From assembly GCA_964012875.1 (NCBI GenBank), contig CAXGUU010000212.1:1-5849 (forward strand): 5,849 bases of DNA, in the 5' to 3' direction. Below the pieces are notes generated by a model. It made no database searches. It saw only the letters and a list, made by a program, of their open reading frames with translations, and was not told the DNA's origin. Each line of letters opens with the position of its first letter. The stretch's first letter is position 1. This stretch comes from CAXGUU01 sp964012875. Lineage in GTDB: Bacteria > Pseudomonadota > Gammaproteobacteria > Ga0077536. A program made the translations under genes and the position numbers. Shown one piece after another: positions 1-5,849 of this stretch.

Positions 1-18
1 TTCACAAAGTCGTGCGGG

Positions 19-30
19 GAGCCCGGGCTC
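19..30. repeat. 12-base perfect palindrome downstream of ctpA
   Basis: GAGCCCGGGCTC reads the same on both strands and lies 15 bases past the ctpA stop. No T-tract follows on either side, so it is not a typical intrinsic terminator, although a GC-rich hairpin here could shield the mRNA 3' end or mark the junction to the next gene. The remaining bases in 1-44 show no recognisable coding sequence. Confidence 0.4.
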
Positions 31-44
31 TCAATCGTAGCCCG

Positions 45-1457
45 CTAGGGACTTTCGCTTGAGCGTGCGTGCAGAAGATGCATGCCCTTCAGCATGTTCA
101 GTGCTTCAAAGAGCTCATAATCATGCTCGGCCAAGGGTGTTTCATCTTCCTCATTCGTTTCGTTCTTGCCCGCGGCATCGTCACCGTTTTCAGGGTTTTT
201 GAGGTGGCCCGACAGGTTTGCCTCTTTGACTGCACGCCCCTGCGTCTGACGCGCAGATACCTTCAACTTGTCGATTACAATGTCGGGCGTTATGCCTTCC
301 GCCTGAATCGAGCGCCCGGACGGTGTGAAATAGCGTGCAGTCGTGAGTTTAAGTGCCGATTTGTTGTTCATGGGCAGTATGGTTTGTACCGAGCCCTTGC
401 CGAAACTCTGTCGTCCCATGATCAGGGCGCGACCGTGATCCTGGAGCGCGCCGGCAACGATTTCAGATGCTGACGCCGAGCCTTCATTGATCAGTACGAT
501 GAGTGGTCTTCCGCCAAGCAAATCCGGCGGTTTCGCCGTAAAGTCGAGTTGAGAATCCTTGATTCGCCCTTCTGTGTAGACAATTTTACCGGACTCGAGG
601 AAGGCGTCAGATACCGAGACGGCGGCGCCGAGCACGCCGCCGGGGTTATTCCTCAAATCCAGGATCAAACCTCGAATTTCTTCGGTTTGTTTCAATTCAC
701 GTAATTGTTTCCGCAGTTCCTCTCCGGTCGGCCCCTGAAACTGAGAAACTCTGAGATAACCGTAGCCGGGTTCGAGCATGTTGCTGCGAACGCTTCGAAC
801 CTTGATCAAATCCCGAACAATCGTGATCACCAGGGGCTTTTCAACACCGTCCCGAACGACGGTCAGTTCGATACTCGTGCCCGGTTTACCGCGCATTTTC
901 TTAACGGCGTCACTCAGGGATATACCTTTTACCGGTGTTTCATCGAGTCGCACAATGACATCGCCAGCTTGAACGCCAGCTTTTTGTGCAGGGGTGTCAT
1001 CGATCGGTGCGATGACCTTAACGAAACCATCCTCCATGCCGACCTCGATTCCGAGGCCTCCGAACTCTCCCGATGTTCCTTCCTGAAGGTCCTGGTAATG
1101 ATCCTCATCGAGATAGGCGGAATGAGGATCGAGACCGGCGAGCATGCCGCGCATGGCGCTTTCCATCAGGGCTTCGTCGTCGACTGTTTCGACATAGTCT
1201 TTTTTGATTTTGTGGAACACCTCGACAAAGGTACGGATGTCGCCGACGGGAATCGGCTCGTGATCTGAGGCCGAGTTTTCTCTGTGCTCCAGCGATGTTT
1301 CCGCCGCCGATTCCGGCGTCTCTGTTTGCGAAGCTTGCTCGCCATCCTGTTGCGCGAAAGCGGCAGAGGTTGAAACGCAAAGCGCCACAATGAGTGTTGG
1401 CATGGAACGGATGCGCAGAGTCACTAAAAATAAATCCTGACAGATGGTAGGGTTCAT
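45..1457 (-). CDS. ctpA: Periplasmic carboxy-terminal processing serine protease (S41 family, CtpA-like)
   Basis: This is a secreted PDZ protease of peptidase family S41, about 470 residues from the ATG chosen here. A hydrophobic stretch at residues 21-35 ends in AFA before QQ, a plausible signal peptidase I site, which implies periplasmic action. The PDZ domain spans about 130-213 and starts with the GGLGIEV carboxylate-binding loop. The S41 domain follows (about 230-395), with the SASASEI motif (catalytic Ser329 by alignment), Lys354 in SFGKGSVQ and Gln358, giving the Ser-Lys-Gln arrangement known in Prc and CtpA. The tail (about 405-450) is acidic and low in complexity. Family members trim or degrade envelope proteins, including peptidoglycan hydrolases. 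The ATG at 1457 overlaps the envC stop as ATGA, which supports translational coupling. A GTG at 1424 preceded by AGGA would give a more typical short signal peptide, and a GTG at 1472 is also open. The family call is secure; the substrate is unknown. Confidence 0.95.
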   Translation of the reverse strand: MNPTICQDLFLVTLRIRSMPTLIVALCVSTSAAFAQQDGEQASQTETPESAAETSLEHRENSASDHEPIPVGDIRTFVEVFHKIKKDYVETVDDEALMESAMRGMLAGLDPHSAYLDEDHYQDLQEGTSGEFGGLGIEVGMEDGFVKVIAPIDDTPAQKAGVQAGDVIVRLDETPVKGISLSDAVKKMRGKPGTSIELTVVRDGVEKPLVITIVRDLIKVRSVRSNMLEPGYGYLRVSQFQGPTGEELRKQLRELKQTEEIRGLILDLRNNPGGVLGAAVSVSDAFLESGKIVYTEGRIKDSQLDFTAKPPDLLGGRPLIVLINEGSASASEIVAGALQDHGRALIMGRQSFGKGSVQTILPMNNKSALKLTTARYFTPSGRSIQAEGITPDIVIDKLKVSARQTQGRAVKEANLSGHLKNPENGDDAAGKNETNEEDETPLAEHDYELFEALNMLKGMHLLHARSSESP

Positions 1458-2629
1458 CGGCTCGCGAACCACTGGCGCGGGTCCAGGGGGCGGCCGCTTT
1501 CACGGATCTCAAAATACAGTCCGGCAGGCATATCCCCGTTGCCGGGCCCGACCGTCGCAATGGTATCACCGCTTTCTACTGTATCGCCCGCCTGCCTGAA
1601 AACTTCATCGTTGTTGCCGTACAGGGTGAGGAAACCGCTGCCGTGGTCAACGATCACAAGTTTTCCGAGATTGCGAAACCAGTTGGAGAAAACAACCTGA
1701 CCGCTTGCGATCACACGCACTGCGGTGCCGGGCCGGCTGCCAATCAAAACGCCCGACCACGTTGCGCCTCCGTCCCTGAGTGCGCTCCCTGGCGCTTTAC
1801 CGACTTTTCCCGACACCGGCCACGCGAGCCTACCTTTCAGATCACGAAAGTCTGCAATTTTCGGGGATGGCGCCGTTCGGTCTAGATCGTTGACCAGGTT
1901 GCGCAGCCGTCGCTCATCATCTTTAAGAATCTCGAGTCGCTCGCCTTTTTCAGCTATGCGATCCGTGATCGTTGTGATTAACGCTTTAAGGGCTTCACGC
2001 GTTGATTCGAGCTCAGCGAGCGAAGTTTCATTCTCTTTCCTTAGGCGCAACAGTTCCTGCTGTTCAAGCTTGAGGGCGGCACGGATTTCCTCGGATGCAT
2101 TGAGCTTTTGCTGCAGCTCAGACAGTTGCGTGTCGTGTTCACGCGTCAGATAACGGTAGTAGGCGAGTTGGCGCTTCAGCGACGTGGTGTCAGGTTGATT
2201 GAGAACGATTTTGAGCAGCGGTTGGTTTGCCAGTAAAAATTGTTGGATAGCTGCATCGCCTACTGCATCAAGGAGGGGCCTCAGCTCGGATTGCAGTGCG
2301 TCCAACGCGGCATCAAGACCGCGGACTTGCGCCTGTTTCCCGCTGAGTTCGTCGTCAATCGCCCTTTGTTTTGCCCTGAAGGGTTCGAGTCGGGCATTCA
2401 GCGCAAACGAATCTTCCCGTGCTTTCGCCAGGTTCTCTTCTGCTGCACCAATTTCAGCGGCCAGGGTCGAAATCTTTTCGCGGAGCATGGAGACCGACTC
2501 AGTGTCCTTGGCAGCGAGAGTCTTGTGCCCAACGGCCACGCCAGAACCGATGGCAAGGGCAATAACGAGGCTACGTAAACGGATGGTCGCGGACTGCGGT
2601 TTAGGCGGCCGCATCGCGCGCGGCGTCAT
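1454..2629 (-). CDS. envC: EnvC-like murein hydrolase activator (coiled coil plus degenerate LytM domain)
   Basis: The product is a periplasmic protein of about 391 residues. In E. coli, EnvC activates the amidases AmiA and AmiB, which split septal peptidoglycan during division. It shows a basic N-terminus and a hydrophobic segment (about 18-35) that reads as a signal peptide. A long heptad-rich region rich in Glu, Lys, Leu and Arg (about 45-250) is predicted coiled coil, and a C-terminal LytM/M23 domain follows (about 266-391). The metal ligands of active M23 enzymes are absent: HxxxD is WSGVL (Trp291, Leu295), the Tyr-Gly-His site is YGNND, and the HLHFE site is GLYFEIR. E. coli EnvC has the same degenerate pattern, so a non-catalytic activator role is expected. 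The start is uncertain: ATG 2629 has a nearby GAG, ATG 2614 and TTG 2638 are also in frame, and all lie inside the gpmI 3' end. Downstream it overlaps ctpA by ATGA. Confidence 0.92.
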   Translation of the reverse strand: MTPRAMRPPKPQSATIRLRSLVIALAIGSGVAVGHKTLAAKDTESVSMLREKISTLAAEIGAAEENLAKAREDSFALNARLEPFRAKQRAIDDELSGKQAQVRGLDAALDALQSELRPLLDAVGDAAIQQFLLANQPLLKIVLNQPDTTSLKRQLAYYRYLTREHDTQLSELQQKLNASEEIRAALKLEQQELLRLRKENETSLAELESTREALKALITTITDRIAEKGERLEILKDDERRLRNLVNDLDRTAPSPKIADFRDLKGRLAWPVSGKVGKAPGSALRDGGATWSGVLIGSRPGTAVRVIASGQVVFSNWFRNLGKLVIVDHGSGFLTLYGNNDEVFRQAGDTVESGDTIATVGPGNGDMPAGLYFEIRESGRPLDPRQWFASR

Positions 2630-4181
2630 CGATCTCAATCAGGTTGCGTCCGGTCATTTCTTGCGGGATCTCAAGGCCCATCAGGTGTAACAGAGTTGGC
2701 GCTAGATCGACCAGCGATCCGCCCTCTAGCATGCGCGCCGGGCGTCCGGCGTACACCAGTGGCACTAGGTTACTGGTGTGGGCTGTGTGAGGCGTGTGGT
2801 CGGAATTCCTGCTTGATGAATCCCGCATTTTTTCGGCGTTGCCGTGGTCGGCCGTAATCAGCGTATCGAGTTTATGTTGAGCCGCTGTTGCCAGCACCTG
2901 TCCGAGGCAACTGTCCAATGTTTCGATACACCTAACCGTGGCATCAAAATTACCGGTATGGCCGACCATATCGGCGTTGGCGAAATTGCAGATGATAGCG
3001 TTGTAGCGTTCCTCTCTGATCGCTTCGCACAGGCGCGCTGTGACTTCCGGTGCGCTCATCTCCGGTTTCAAATCGTAGGTAGCGACGTCTGGCGAGGGCA
3101 CAAGAATACGTTCTTCTCTTTCAAACGCCTGTTCCTCTCCGCCGTTGAAGAAAAATGTGACGTGGGCGTATTTTTCTGTTTCAGCGATACGCAGCTGGTG
3201 GAGCCCCTCCCGCGCAATTACGGCGCCAAAAGTCGATGGCAGTTCGATTGCCGGAAACGCAACCGGCACCGCAAATTGAGCACCATAGTCGGTCATGGTG
3301 ACGTAGGTTCCGAGTTTCGGCAGGGTTCCGCGTGCAAAGCCTTCGAACTCGGACGCGGTCAGGGCCGTGGTGATCTGTCGCGCCCGGTCGGCACGGAAGT
3401 TCGCGAAAATGACGACATCGCCGTTGGCGATCTCATGGCGCTTGCCGTCGCGGTCGAGGATGACCGTCGGTTTGACGAACTCATCGGTTTCATCGCGAGC
3501 GTAGGCAGCGTCCAATGCCGCCAGCGCACTGGCTTCGACGTGTTCGGCGTCCGCCCGCACCAGAAGATTGAAAGCGAGTGCTATCCGATCCCAATTCTGG
3601 TTCCGGTCCATCGCGTAATAGCGTCCAATCACCGACGCGATTCGAGCCTGGTCGTGGTCATCACAGAGTTTTTCAAAGCGCTCGATCGAAGCCCGGGCAC
3701 TTGATGGCGGTGTATCGCGGCCATCGAGGAAGGCGTGGATACATGCGTCTTTAGCACCCGCAGTGATTGCGAGTTCGGTCAGCGCTGCAATGTGATCTTC
3801 GTGGCTGTGTACACCCCCCGGGGAAAGGAGGCCGAATATATGAACCGTGCCTTTGTTCTTCCTGGCGGTCGCTAGCGCCTGCTCAAGCGCCGGGTTCTCT
3901 GCGAACGTGCCGTCACCTATCGCCTTGCTTATGCGCGACAGGTCCTGGGCGATCAATCGGCCAGCGCCGATATGCATGTGGCCAACTTCAGAGTTCCCCA
4001 TTTGTTGATCCGGCAGCCCGACATTGGTTCCGGAGCAGTGAATCAGGCTATGCGGGCATTCTGTCCAAATGTGATCCCAATTTGGTGTATGGGCAGCATG
4101 AACCGCGTTCCATTCAGTCTCGTCGCTGTGGCCCCAGCCATCGAGTACGATCAGCATGACAGGGTGATTGGAGTCGGTCAT
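2601..4181 (-). CDS. gpmI: 2,3-bisphosphoglycerate-independent phosphoglycerate mutase
   Basis: This cytoplasmic enzyme interconverts 3-phosphoglycerate and 2-phosphoglycerate in glycolysis and gluconeogenesis, using two Mn ions and a phosphoserine intermediate. It is 526 residues, close to the usual 510-520. Visible motifs, in order, are VLDGWG (metal Asp14), MGNSEVGH (catalytic Ser64), GGVHSHEDH (His125), FLDGRDTPP (153-159), IGRYYAMDR (187 and 193 Arg), NFRADRARQ (263 and 266 Arg), EKYAHVTFFFNGG (Lys337), NADMVGHTGN (Asp404, His408), TADHGNAE (Asp445, His446) and the HTAHT block (465-469). The alkaline-phosphatase-like core and the mobile phosphatase-like insert are both complete, so the enzyme should be active. 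No strong Shine-Dalgarno precedes the ATG, but the next Met (residue 9) would cut into the first core strand, so 4181 is preferred. It is the first gene of the minus-strand operon. Gene symbols gpmI, gpmM, pgm and yibO are all used for this family. Confidence 0.98.
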   Translation of the reverse strand: MTDSNHPVMLIVLDGWGHSDETEWNAVHAAHTPNWDHIWTECPHSLIHCSGTNVGLPDQQMGNSEVGHMHIGAGRLIAQDLSRISKAIGDGTFAENPALEQALATARKNKGTVHIFGLLSPGGVHSHEDHIAALTELAITAGAKDACIHAFLDGRDTPPSSARASIERFEKLCDDHDQARIASVIGRYYAMDRNQNWDRIALAFNLLVRADAEHVEASALAALDAAYARDETDEFVKPTVILDRDGKRHEIANGDVVIFANFRADRARQITTALTASEFEGFARGTLPKLGTYVTMTDYGAQFAVPVAFPAIELPSTFGAVIAREGLHQLRIAETEKYAHVTFFFNGGEEQAFEREERILVPSPDVATYDLKPEMSAPEVTARLCEAIREERYNAIICNFANADMVGHTGNFDATVRCIETLDSCLGQVLATAAQHKLDTLITADHGNAEKMRDSSSRNSDHTPHTAHTSNLVPLVYAGRPARMLEGGSLVDLAPTLLHLMGLEIPQEMTGRNLIEIDDAARDAAA

Positions 4182-4197
4182 TGCTCGAACAGGACGT

Positions 4198-4227
4198 GTA
4201 ATAAGGTGGGCGATACAGCGTTGTCAC
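4198..4227 (-). promoter_or_regulatory. Candidate sigma70 promoter for gpmI-envC-ctpA
   Basis: On the minus strand GTGACA (4222-4227, five of six consensus bases) is followed after 18 bases by TATTAC (4198-4203, four of six). Transcription would start near 4191, leaving a leader of only about ten bases before the gpmI ATG, which would fit the lack of a clear Shine-Dalgarno there. Such matches occur by chance, so this is a weak call. Confidence 0.3.
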
Positions 4228-4284
4228 TGAACCGGAAACTAACGTTCTCGCGACGTAGGTGCGGCTGGCTTTGAGTGTATCATA

Positions 4285-4312
4285 CCGGCCCCGTAAGCCG
4301 GCTGGGCCAGCC
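4285..4312. repeat. Pair of overlapping GC-rich inverted repeats
   Basis: CCGGC at 4285-4289 pairs with GCCGG at 4297-4301 across a 7-base loop. Directly overlapping it, GGCTGG and CCAGCC flank a single G at 4300-4312. The two are mutually exclusive as hairpins. They lie in the leader or upstream region of the rhodanese gene and have no T-tract, so they are not an intrinsic terminator. They could be an operator, a leader hairpin or chance in GC-rich DNA. Confidence 0.35.
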
Positions 4313-4350
4313 TTCCCGGCCCTGACAGCGCGACGACGAACGGACAATCG

Positions 4351-4761
4351 ATGGAACAATTATCCGAATTCATTATCAACCATTGGATACTGGTAACGGC
4401 TTTCAGTGCTGCGCTCGGCTTGCTAATTGCCAACTTGATGAGCGCGGCAGGTGGGGTCAGCGTGCAGGAAGCCGTGACCCTGATCAACCGCGATAACGCC
4501 GTGGTTGTCGATATACGACCGATCGCCGAATTTGAGCAAGGGCATATCATTGAAGCAATCAACATTCCGCAATCGGAACTTGATGATGGTCTGAAAAAGC
4601 TGCGCAAGCATGAAAGTCAGCCAATACTCGTTTGCTGCGGCACCGGCACTTCCAGCGGCGCTGCGGTTCGTACCTTACGCACGGCGGGTTTTGACGGCGC
4701 CAAATCGATCAAGGGCGGAATTTCGAGCTGGCGCCAGGAAAATCTTCCGCTGACCAGCTAG
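4351..4761 (+). CDS. yibN: Membrane-anchored rhodanese-domain protein (YibN-like)
   Basis: The 136-residue product has one N-terminal membrane segment (about 12-32) followed by a single rhodanese domain (about 35-134), most likely on the cytoplasmic side. Rhodanese hallmarks are VVVDIRPIAEFEQGHI (51-66), the AINIP strand (69-73), the active loop and the C-terminal KGGISSWRQENLP (121-133). The putative sulfur-carrying cysteine is Cys96 in CGTGTSSGAA, immediately preceded by Cys95; the Arg often found in this loop (CRSGQRS-type) is missing. Single-domain rhodaneses move sulfane sulfur between thiols, but the substrate of the YibN group is unsettled. As I recall, E. coli YibN has been reported to associate with the YidC insertase. 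The neighbouring secB suggests a link to protein export. The start has only a weak GGA upstream (4342-4344), but Met1 places the membrane segment correctly. Confidence 0.9.
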   Translation: MEQLSEFIINHWILVTAFSAALGLLIANLMSAAGGVSVQEAVTLINRDNAVVVDIRPIAEFEQGHIIEAINIPQSELDDGLKKLRKHESQPILVCCGTGTSSGAAVRTLRTAGFDGAKSIKGGISSWRQENLPLTS

Positions 4762-4839
4762 GGCTTAGCCGACGCTCACAACCCCGCGTCTCAATATTCA
4801 AATGCCGCTACACGTTAGCCGCCAGGAGAGCATACGATT
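4762..4839. other. Short spacer between the rhodanese gene and secB, without grxC
   Basis: These 78 bases hold no gene and no convincing promoter or terminator hairpin. In E. coli and Pseudomonas the glutaredoxin gene grxC occupies this position. No glutaredoxin CPYC-type motif or remnant is visible here. The only clear signal is the secB ribosome binding site at the right end. Confidence 0.7.
4824..4830 (+). promoter_or_regulatory. Ribosome binding site of secB
   Basis: AGGAGAG lies nine bases before the ATG at 4840. It is the strongest Shine-Dalgarno in the window and fixes the secB start. Confidence 0.8.
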
Positions 4840-5310
4840 ATGGCCGAGCAAGCAACCGAAGCCGCGGGTACTGTTAACGGGCAGTTGGCGATCCAGAAGA
4901 TTTATCTGAAAGACGTTTCTTTCGAGGTGCCCAATTCACCGGAAGCATTCACCCGGGAACTCAACCCGTCGGCAGCTGTCCATTTTTCCAATAACACTAA
5001 GGCGCTCGATAACAACAATCACGAGGTCGTGCTTTCAGTCACCGTCAAAGTGTCCCAGGATGATGAGCCTGTATACCTGGTGGAAGTGCAGCAAGCGGGG
5101 ATTTTCACCATCGCAGGCTTCCCCGAGGAACATCTGCCGGCAATCCTGGCGACCGCCTGTCCTAACACCTTGTTTCCCTTTGCCCGCGAGGCGATTTGCG
5201 ATCTCGTCGTCAAAGGCGGTTTTCCGCAATTACTGTTGGCGCCGGTAAACTTTGAAATACTGTACGCTCAGGAAATGCAGAGGCGCCAGGCTGGCGTGCA
5301 GACTCAGTAA
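4840..5310 (+). CDS. secB: Protein-export chaperone SecB
   Basis: SecB is a cytoplasmic homotetramer that keeps precursor proteins unfolded and hands them to SecA for export through SecYEG. The product has 156 residues, almost the same as the 155 of E. coli SecB. Family signatures run the full length: IQKIYLKDVSFEVPNSP (18-34), YLVEVQQAGIF (79-89) and the very conserved block CPNTLFPFAREAICDLV (107-123) followed by KGGFPQLLLAPVNFE (125-139). The C-terminal tail (140-156) is variable and mobile in the family. The start is set by the strong AGGAGAG upstream. SecB is largely a proteobacterial protein, which supports the taxonomic reading. It lies 78 bases after the rhodanese gene and 32 bases before gpsA on the same strand, as in related genomes, so co-transcription is likely. 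Confidence 0.98.
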   Translation: MAEQATEAAGTVNGQLAIQKIYLKDVSFEVPNSPEAFTRELNPSAAVHFSNNTKALDNNNHEVVLSVTVKVSQDDEPVYLVEVQQAGIFTIAGFPEEHLPAILATACPNTLFPFAREAICDLVVKGGFPQLLLAPVNFEILYAQEMQRRQAGVQTQ

Positions 5311-5342
5311 GATTTCATCCGGGCCAACGGTCCTCTGAGACA

Positions 5343-5849
5343 ATGACAAGTCGCGTTCTGGTCATCGGTGCGGGCGCGTGGGGTACCGCGCTGGCGACGG
5401 TATTTGCGCGTGCTGGGACGCAGACCTGGCTTTGGGACGCTGACAGTGAACTCGCTCAAACTCTGGGCAAGGAACGTCGCCATCCTCGAATCTGCCCGGA
5501 CGTGGCACTGCCTGCCGCGCTGATGCCAGTCAGTGAACTCGGCCCGGAACTGGATGTGGACTGCGTCATGTTCGTAGTGCCGTTTCAGGTATTACGGTCA
5601 GCACTGCACACTTTGAAGGGCAGCGCCGTCAATTTCCGTGGCATAGCCTGCGCGAGTAAGGGCTTCGAGCTCGAAACGCTGGCAGTGGCGCACGAAGTTG
5701 TTGCCGAAGAATGCGGCGCAGCACTCCCGTTTGCGCAGGTTTCCGGCCCGAATTTCGCCGCCGAGGTCCTCCGTGACAGGCCTGCGGCAATCAGTATCGG
5801 GAGCGCGGATGTTGCATTCGGACAACGTTTGCTTGCAGCCATACACGGA
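5343..5849 (+). CDS. gpsA: NAD(P)H-dependent glycerol-3-phosphate dehydrogenase, N-terminal half (cut by window end)
   Basis: GpsA reduces dihydroxyacetone phosphate to sn-glycerol 3-phosphate, the backbone for phospholipid synthesis, in the cytoplasm. The frame is open from the ATG at 5343 to the last base, giving 169 residues of an expected 330-340. It begins with the Rossmann nucleotide-binding loop GAGAWGTA (9-16), followed by RRHPRICPDVALP (45-57, the family's asparagine/arginine-rich NRHP-like segment), VVPFQVLR (78-85), CASKGFE (103-109, conserved Lys106) and VSGPNFAAEV (133-142). The general-base lysine and the rest of the C-terminal substrate domain lie beyond the window. The start has only a weak GAG at 5337-5339, but Met1 places the Rossmann loop at the usual position. 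The 32-base gap after secB, without a terminator, suggests one operon; secB-gpsA is a widely conserved pair. Confidence 0.97.
   Translation, partial: MTSRVLVIGAGAWGTALATVFARAGTQTWLWDADSELAQTLGKERRHPRICPDVALPAALMPVSELGPELDVDCVMFVVPFQVLRSALHTLKGSAVNFRGIACASKGFELETLAVAHEVVAEECGAALPFAQVSGPNFAAEVLRDRPAAISIGSADVAFGQRLLAAIHG

Larger units (their letters stand above)
4182..4350. promoter_or_regulatory. Divergent intergenic control region between gpmI and the rhodanese gene
   Basis: This 169-base stretch has no convincing gene and must hold the promoters of both divergent operons unless transcription enters from elsewhere. It contains a sigma70-like candidate for gpmI, an isolated -10-like near-palindrome at about 4278-4284 readable on either strand (TATCAT on plus, TATGAT on minus), and GC-rich inverted repeats at about 4285-4312. 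No good -35 box partners the central -10 element in either direction. The gene arrangement supports a regulatory role; the individual elements are guesses. Confidence 0.55.

Noticed and set aside
1..44. Possible intrinsic terminator for ctpA
   Set aside because: The palindrome at 19-30 lacks a usable loop and is not followed by a T-tract on the minus strand.
705..1268. A 187-codon plus-strand open frame
   Set aside because: It lies antisense to the PDZ and S41 parts of ctpA and shows no recognisable domain; it is a shadow of a well-conserved gene.
1490..2612. Two GCGGCCGC octamers, at 1490-1497 and 2605-2612, near the two ends of envC
   Set aside because: Each encodes ordinary residues of envC or gpmI in GC-rich DNA; they look coincidental and show no flanking repeat or cassette structure.
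2199..2690. Plus-strand open frame rich in Ser, Ala and Arg
   Set aside because: Its composition mirrors the Glu/Leu/Ala-rich coiled coil of envC on the other strand, so it is an artefact.
2844..3704. A 286-codon open frame on the plus strand
   Set aside because: It is fully antisense to gpmI, whose protein carries all catalytic motifs. The antisense product resembles no family I recognise and has no ribosome binding site that stands out.
4239..4607. Minus-strand open frame crossing the divergent intergenic region into the rhodanese gene
   Set aside because: Most of it is antisense to a recognisable rhodanese domain and it has no visible motif or domain of its own.
4793..4800. AT-rich AATATTCA as a -10 box for secB
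   Set aside because: No acceptable -35 hexamer lies 16-18 bases upstream, and secB is likely read through from the rhodanese gene.
4765..4821. Direct repeat TTAGCCG at 4765-4771 and 4815-4821 between the rhodanese gene and secB
   Set aside because: Seven bases is too short to exclude chance, and there is no sign of excision scars or an operator pair.

Overview
The window looks like chromosomal housekeeping DNA from a gammaproteobacterium, probably outside Enterobacterales. Base composition is fairly GC-rich. The gene order ctpA-envC-gpmI, read against a divergent rhodanese(yibN)-secB-gpsA block, is the neighbourhood known from Pseudomonas and, in part, from E. coli. A genus cannot be named from the sequence alone. 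No mobile element, tRNA, rRNA, CRISPR array or phage signature was found.

The left two thirds (about 45-4181) is a minus-strand operon. It is transcribed from right to left in the order gpmI (cofactor-independent phosphoglycerate mutase), envC-like murein hydrolase activator, ctpA-like S41 carboxy-terminal processing protease. The genes are packed tightly: the envC start lies inside the 3' end of gpmI, and envC ends in a 4-base ATGA overlap with ctpA. A glycolytic enzyme is thus co-transcribed with two envelope proteins that act on or around peptidoglycan.

A divergent intergenic region of 169 bases (4182-4350) separates this operon from the plus-strand block. It holds candidate promoter elements and GC-rich inverted repeats. 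The plus-strand block is a membrane-anchored rhodanese-domain protein (4351-4761), the export chaperone SecB (4840-5310), and the N-terminal half of GpsA, glycerol-3-phosphate dehydrogenase (from 5343 and cut by the window end). In E. coli and Pseudomonas a glutaredoxin gene (grxC) sits between the rhodanese gene and secB. Here that position is a 78-base spacer with no gene.

No undescribed system was found. The points worth a second look are small: the missing grxC, ambiguous starts for ctpA and envC, an EnvC LytM domain with every zinc-ligand position replaced, a rhodanese loop with tandem cysteines and no arginine, and the layout of the divergent control region.
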